A stretch of 64,000 nucleotides of DNA. Origin: Nocardiopsis potens DSM 45234. Its GTDB lineage: Bacteria; Actinomycetota; Actinomycetes; Streptosporangiales; Streptosporangiaceae. The position numbers were made by a program, and so were the translations under genes. Below the pieces are notes generated by a model. It ran no database searches and was not told where the DNA came from. It saw only the letters and a program-made list of their open reading frames with translations. The stretch's first letter is position 1, and every line of letters starts with the position of its first letter. Shown one piece after another: positions 61,802-64,000 of the stretch. The DNA lies in contig NZ_ANBB01000037.1 of the NCBI RefSeq assembly GCF_000341105.1, positions 124,001-188,000 of the forward strand, written 5' to 3'.

Positions 61802-62113
61802 TGTGCGGGGTGAACGGTCCCCGCCGGCGGTTGGGGGATGCGCCGGCGGGGGCTCCCGCACAAGGGGGAATCCCGGTGGCCCGGCCCTGTTGGGGGATGG
61901 GGCCGGGCACCGGATCTCAGTCTCCCCGGTGACCTGTCGAGTTGCCGCAGGGCCCGCTCCGGCCTACGTTTGCCGGAGCGGACGGAGCCCCGGCCCCGCC
62001 TGAGGCGGGCGCTTACTCCGTCCTTATTCGGGCCGTGCGACAAAGGACAGTGCGTCCGGGGTCGAAGACGCCGCTGCCGGTGTGTTGGGGGATGCGCCGG
62101 CAGCGGCTTTTTT
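61802..62113 (+). ncRNA. Structured leader/sRNA with three identical-loop hairpins
   Basis: Part of an 804-bp gene-free stretch (61341-62144). Hairpin 1: outer TGTGCGGG (61802-61809) / CCCGCACA (61855-61862), inner CCGCCGGCG (61821-61829) / CGCCGGCGG (61841-61849), loop GTTGGGGGATG. Hairpin 2: CCGGTG-GCCCGGCCC (61873-61887) / GGGCCGGGC-ACCGG (61900-61913), loop TGTTGGGGGATG. Then CCGCTCCGGC (61954-61963) / GCCGGAGCGG (61972-61981), and GGACGGAG (61980-61987) / CTCCGTCC (62016-62023) around CCCGCC-tga-GGCGGG. Hairpin 3: GCCGCTGCCGG (62070-62080) / CCGGCAGCGGC (62097-62107), loop with GTTGGGGGATG, then six T. All three main loops share GTTGGGGGATG; none of the ORFs here is convincing. The T run fixes the sense strand as plus. 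I do not recognise it as a known riboswitch. Confidence 0.7.
62070..62113 (+). terminator. Intrinsic terminator 31 nt upstream of cutR
   Basis: 11-bp stem, 16-nt loop carrying GTTGGGGGATG, and T6 (62108-62113): a textbook Rho-independent terminator. Only 31 nt separate it from the cutR GTG, and these include the ribosome site, which leaves little room for a separate promoter; an attenuator is the simplest reading. Confidence 0.85.
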
Positions 62114-62144
62114 CTCATCCGGGTCGCTGGGAGCGAAGGGCGAA

Positions 62145-62798
62145 GTGCGCGTACTGGTGGTGGAGGACGAGCAGGTCCTCGCTGACACGATCGCGGTCGG
62201 TCTGCGCCGCGAGTCCATGGCGGTCGACGTGGTGTACGACGGGGACAGCGCCCTGGAGCGGACCGACGTCAACGACTACGACGTGGTCGTCCTCGACCGG
62301 GACCTGCCCGGAGTGCACGGCGACGAGGTCGCCCGGGCCCTGGTCGACCGCTCCTACGCGGGGCGGATCCTGATGCTCACCGCCTCCGGCGGCCTGGAGG
62401 ACCGGGTCGAGGGCCTCACCCTCGGCGCCGACGACTACATGGCCAAGCCGTTCGCCTTCGCCGAGCTGGTCGCCCGGGTCCGGGCGCTGTCCCGGCGCGC
62501 GGTCCCGCCGCTGCCGCCGGTGCTCAGCCGCAGCGGGATCACCCTCGACCCGGCCAACCACGTCGTCGAGCGGGACGGCCGGGAGGTGCCGCTCACCCCC
62601 AAGGAGTTCGCGGTCCTGGAGGTCCTGATGCGCGCCAACGGCACCGTGGTCAGCGCCGAGGGGCTGCTGGAGAAGGCCTGGGACGAGAACGCCGACCCGT
62701 TCACCAACGTCGTCCGGGTCACCGTGATGACGCTGCGCAAGAAGCTCGGCGACCCGCCGGTCATCCAGACCGTCCCCGGGGCGGGGTACCGGCTGTGA
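62145..62798 (+). CDS. cutR: OmpR-family response regulator, CutR-like
   Basis: 217 residues from GTG 62145, GGGAGCGAAGGG 4-10 nt upstream. Receiver domain: acidic pair Glu7-Asp8 (VLVVEDEQV), phospho-acceptor Asp51 (VVVLDRDLPG), Thr79 (MLTASG) and Lys101 (MAKPFAF). Winged-helix effector domain: LTPKEFAVLEVLMRANGTVV, then FTNVVRVTVMTLRKKLGDPP and the final VPGAGYRL. The kinase gene overlaps by GTGA. CutR identity rests on the linked sepH, hemH and phosphatase genes and on domain type; CutRS controls secretion-stress and antibiotic output in Streptomyces. Confidence 0.88.
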   Translation: MRVLVVEDEQVLADTIAVGLRRESMAVDVVYDGDSALERTDVNDYDVVVLDRDLPGVHGDEVARALVDRSYAGRILMLTASGGLEDRVEGLTLGADDYMAKPFAFAELVARVRALSRRAVPPLPPVLSRSGITLDPANHVVERDGREVPLTPKEFAVLEVLMRANGTVVSAEGLLEKAWDENADPFTNVVRVTVMTLRKKLGDPPVIQTVPGAGYRL

Positions 62799-64000
62799 GC
62801 GCCTCGGCGGGCAAGGGCGCCGACCGGCCCAGGGTCGAGCCGGTCGCCCCGGCCGGCCCGGGCGAGGTGCCGCCCACCCCGCCCGGCGAGACCGGGACCT
62901 GGCGCAGGCTCAGCGCCCCGCAGCAGGCCCCCGCCCCGGCGTCCGGGAGCAAGCTGGGCGGCTCGGTCGCCGACGGCCTGCACCGGTTCACCGACAACAT
63001 GAGCCTGCGCGCCCGGCTCACCCTCATCTACGGGATGCTGTTCTTCGCGGCGGGCTCGCTGCTGGTGCTGCTCAACTACGTCATCGTCGCGGGCGTACTG
63101 GACAACCTGCCCTTCCGCAGCAGCAACGGCCAGGAGATGGACCCCTCCGAGGTCGATTTCATCAAGAGCCTGTTCATCGAGGAGCTGCTCGCCCAGCTCA
63201 CCCGGTTCTCGGTGCTGGCCCTGGCGCTGGTGGGCCTGCTCGCGGTCGGCCTCGGCTACGCGGTGGCCGGCCGGGCGCTCTCCCCGCTGCAGAAGATCAC
63301 CCGCACCGCGCGCCGGCTCTCCGAGCGCTCGCTGCACGAGCGGATCGCGCTGGGCGGCCCCGACGACGAGATACGCGAGCTCGCCGACACCTTCGACGCG
63401 ATGCTGGAGCGGCTGGACCGGGCCTTCGACGGGCAGCGCCGGTTCGTCGCCAACGCCTCGCACGAACTGCGCACCCCGCTGGCGATCAACCGGACCCTGC
63501 TGGAGGTCGCGCTGAGCGACCCCGAGGCCTCCGCCGACCTGAAGAGCGTCGGCCGCACCCTGCTGGAGACCAACTCCCGGCACGAGCGGCTGATCGACGG
63601 GCTGCTCTTCCTCGCCAAGAGCGACCGCGAGCTGGAGGTGCGCACCGCCGTCGACATGGGCGAGGTCGCCGAGACGGTGCTCAGCCAGCACGCCGCCGAG
63701 ATCGACTCCTCCGGGCTGACCGCCCGCACCGACCTGCGCCCCGCGGCCGTCACCGGCGACCCGGTGCTACTGGAGCGGCTGGTGGGGAACCTGGTGGAGA
63801 ACGCCCTGCGGTACAACACCGAGGGCGGCGAGATCACCGTGCGCACCGGCATGTACGAGGGCGCCCCCGCGGTGCAGGTGGAGAACTCCGGCCCGGTGGT
63901 CCCGGGCTACGAGATCGAGGGGCTGTTCGAGCCGTTCCGCCGGGCCACCGGGAACCGGGTGGCCTCCGGCAAGAGCGCCGGGCTGGGGCTGTCCATCGTC
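62795..64000 (+). CDS. cutS: Sensor histidine kinase, CutS-like, C-terminus outside window
   Basis: 402 codons seen from GTG 62795, overlapping the cutR stop. Cytoplasmic Pro-rich leader (1-70), TM1 about 77-100, extracytoplasmic segment about 101-137, TM2 about 138-158, HAMP (about 159-212; ALSPLQKITRTARRLSERSL), H box with His223 (FVANASHELRTPLAINRTLL), N box Asn336 (LVGNLVENALRYN) and the start of the G box (GKSAGLGLSIV), where the window ends. The extracytoplasmic segment (about 37 residues, VLDNLPFRSSNGQEMDPSEV...) has no cysteine. Autophosphorylates and passes the phosphate to CutR. Confidence 0.9.
   Translation, partial: MSASAGKGADRPRVEPVAPAGPGEVPPTPPGETGTWRRLSAPQQAPAPASGSKLGGSVADGLHRFTDNMSLRARLTLIYGMLFFAAGSLLVLLNYVIVAGVLDNLPFRSSNGQEMDPSEVDFIKSLFIEELLAQLTRFSVLALALVGLLAVGLGYAVAGRALSPLQKITRTARRLSERSLHERIALGGPDDEIRELADTFDAMLERLDRAFDGQRRFVANASHELRTPLAINRTLLEVALSDPEASADLKSVGRTLLETNSRHERLIDGLLFLAKSDRELEVRTAVDMGEVAETVLSQHAAEIDSSGLTARTDLRPAAVTGDPVLLERLVGNLVENALRYNTEGGEITVRTGMYEGAPAVQVENSGPVVPGYEIEGLFEPFRRATGNRVASGKSAGLGLSIV

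Noticed and set aside
61410-62003. 197-codon plus-strand ORF in the region before cutR
   Set aside because: No ribosome site or domain; runs through the perfect stem-loops, whose pairing explains the composition.
61802-62107. 6C RNA on the minus strand (C-run loops in hairpins)
   Set aside because: The loop run is five C, not at least six; there are three hairpins; no T tract follows in that direction, while the plus strand has a perfect terminator. Genomic context also differs.

Overview
The window is chromosomal DNA of a high-GC actinomycete, probably a Nocardiopsis-like member of the Streptosporangiales. Signs of this are the very GC-rich third codon positions, many GTG starts, apparently leaderless promoters with a TAnnnT -10 box just upstream of the start codon, and actinobacterial marker genes: SepH, HelR, an AfsR/SARP regulator, an RNase H/phosphatase fusion and a class A RNase P RNA. 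Two blocks match gene orders I remember from Streptomyces: Nif3, zinc-ribbon protein, RNase H/phosphatase, rnpB; and sepH, ferrochelatase, inositol-phosphatase family, cutRS. I saw no prophage, insertion sequence or CRISPR array.

Layout. 1-1436: partial FAD monooxygenase divergent from a TetR gene, with a clear operator between them. 1521-3715: tRNA-Val(CAC), then an NTPase/repeat protein whose last third is strikingly AT-richer. 3739-6672: CGNR zinc-finger protein, MFS transporter, DUF3592 membrane protein. 6673-7635: non-coding, with a cluster of degenerate direct and inverted repeats. 7636-12306: DeoR regulator, GntP permease, DUF1537 kinase and PdxA2, a four-carbon sugar-acid (probably threonate/erythronate) operon followed by three hairpins. 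12521-20829: DUF2157 protein, HelR with a divergent TetR, Tex, a baeRF-type protein and a tiny membrane protein. 20995-23898: an unknown secreted/membrane protein and an ArsR-like regulator. 23899-25485: 1.6 kb non-coding, with a composite repeat of about 148 bp in two oppositely oriented arrays around a unique core. 25486-32050: two small unknown proteins, hyuAB, and an acidic membrane protein. 32162-37906: nfo/DUF817/LURP-one operon divergent from Nif3/zinc ribbon/RNase H, then rnpB. 38046-44311: small conserved proteins, a SulP-carbonic anhydrase fusion, a low-complexity YDTGS-repeat protein and a PEBP lipoprotein. 44508-52391: AfsR-type regulator, DrrAB-type ABC exporter and a pair of PH-domain membrane proteins. 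52407-61340: sepH, a membrane protein, lactone oxidase, ferrochelatase, S9 peptidase, inositol-phosphatase family protein and a 55-residue protein. 61341-64000: a structured leader with three hairpins sharing one apical loop and ending in an intrinsic terminator 31 nt before a CutR/CutS-type two-component pair; the kinase runs off the end.

The best candidates for something undescribed are the CutRS leader RNA (61802-62113), the opposed repeat arrays (23921-25435), and the NTPase gene with a compositionally foreign C-terminus beside a tRNA (1814-3715). All calls come from reading the sequence and recalled family knowledge; no database search or computed statistic was available.
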